This document shows positions 6,228 through 6,389 of a stretch of 6,389 nt of DNA, one piece after another (the stretch's first letter is position 1; every line of letters starts with the position of its first letter). The position numbers and the translations under genes were made by a program. Location of the stretch: positions 1-6,389 of the forward strand of contig DAJP01000045.1 in NCBI GenBank assembly GCA_002496355.1, written 5' to 3'. The notes under the pieces were generated by a model. The model saw nothing but the letters and a program-made list of their open reading frames with translations, was not told the DNA's origin and made no database searches. The stretch comes from Euryarchaeota archaeon UBA346 (lineage in GTDB: Archaea; Thermoplasmatota; E2; DHVEG-1).

Positions 6228-6236
6228 TAAAATAAT
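6228..6236 (-). promoter_or_regulatory. TATA-like promoter element for truD
   Basis: The minus strand reads ATTATTTTA, centred about 22 bp upstream of the ATG at 6210, with no Shine-Dalgarno between. This spacing fits a leaderless or nearly leaderless transcript and supports the shorter TruD start. The match to consensus is moderate. Confidence 0.4.
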
Positions 6237-6241
6237 CCGAG

Positions 6242-6249
6242 CATATAAC
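6242..6249 (+). promoter_or_regulatory. TATA-like promoter element for the aconitase X gene
   Basis: CATATAAC is centred about 28 bp upstream of the ATG at 6274, predicting a transcript that begins within a few bases of the start codon. It is back to back with the truD element, only about 5 bp apart, so binding at one may hinder the other. AGGGG at 6259-6263 is a poor ribosome binding site match. Confidence 0.4.
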
Positions 6250-6273
6250 CCTGTCCATAGGGGTTGAAATCAT

Positions 6274-6389
6274 ATGTATCTTTCAAAAGAGGAAGAAAAA
6301 ATACTTCATGGTGAACAGGGGGAAGTCCCTGAACGCATGCTGCGTTTGCTTGTCCAACTCGGTGAGATCTACGGTGCAGATAAAATGAT
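6274..6389 (+). CDS. Aconitase X, predicted phosphomevalonate dehydratase large subunit (partial, N-terminus only)
   Basis: Only 38 codons are present before the window ends. The peptide starts MYLSKEEEKILHGEQGE and continues with LLVQLGEIYGADKM, the recognisable N-terminus of aconitase X proteins (compare the typical MYLT(K)EEE-xxLxGExG start and LG-x-IYGAD). In archaea this protein is the iron-sulfur catalytic subunit of phosphomevalonate dehydratase, which turns mevalonate 5-phosphate into trans-anhydromevalonate 5-phosphate, the substrate of the decarboxylase encoded at 3430-4740. An in-frame TGA at 6265-6267 fixes 6274 as the start. The small swivel-domain subunit is not in the window and may follow. 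Bacterial aconitase X homologues act on hydroxyproline metabolites, but the neighbours make the isoprenoid role much more likely. Confidence 0.82.
   Translation, partial: MYLSKEEEKILHGEQGEVPERMLRLLVQLGEIYGADKM

Noticed and set aside
6211..6273. Longer TruD start at the ATG ending at 6273, adding 21 residues
   Set aside because: The extra residues do not resemble the TruD N-terminus, while MKLKQLPADFIVEEIP at 6210 does. The longer form would also run through the divergent promoter region.

Overview
The window is archaeal. The evidence is a gene cluster for the archaea-specific version of the mevalonate pathway, an archaeal-type TruD, AT-rich TATA-like elements about 22-28 bp upstream of several start codons, and Shine-Dalgarno matches of the GGAGG/GTGATC type. 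The lineage is not fixed by the sequence. The anhydromevalonate-phosphate route is known to be lacking in Sulfolobales, haloarchaea and Thermoplasmatales proper, so another euryarchaeal or related lineage is most likely (inference).

Layout. From 1451 leftwards off the window edge (minus strand) runs a secreted or membrane-anchored beta-propeller protein, of which 483 codons are present. A 149-bp divergent intergenic region (1452-1600) carries TATA-like elements for both directions, two ribosome binding sites and an 18-bp perfect hairpin. From 1601 to 2406 (plus) lies a Cas4/RecB-like PD-(D/E)XK nuclease with two central membrane helices. Its reading frame is broken between the two helices, so the conserved motifs are split over two overlapping frames.

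From 2474 to 5041 (plus) there is a tight operon: mevalonate kinase, a UbiD-family decarboxylase that fits anhydromevalonate phosphate decarboxylase, and a small protein resembling the prenyl-FMN chaperone LpdD. The first junction is a 2-nt gap and the second a 17-nt overlap. TruD (5044-6210, minus) converges on this operon with only 2 nt between the stop codons. Diverging from TruD across 63 bp, an aconitase X gene begins at 6274 and leaves the window. It is predicted to be the large subunit of phosphomevalonate dehydratase.

How the genes work together. Mevalonate kinase makes mevalonate 5-phosphate, the aconitase X enzyme dehydrates it to trans-anhydromevalonate 5-phosphate, and the UbiD-type enzyme decarboxylates that to isopentenyl phosphate using prenylated FMN. 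The LpdD-like protein is a good candidate helper for that cofactor. The small dehydratase subunit, isopentenyl phosphate kinase and the UbiX prenyltransferase are not in the window. The most notable points are the operon linkage of an LpdD-like protein to the isoprenoid decarboxylase and the frame break in the membrane Cas4-like nuclease.
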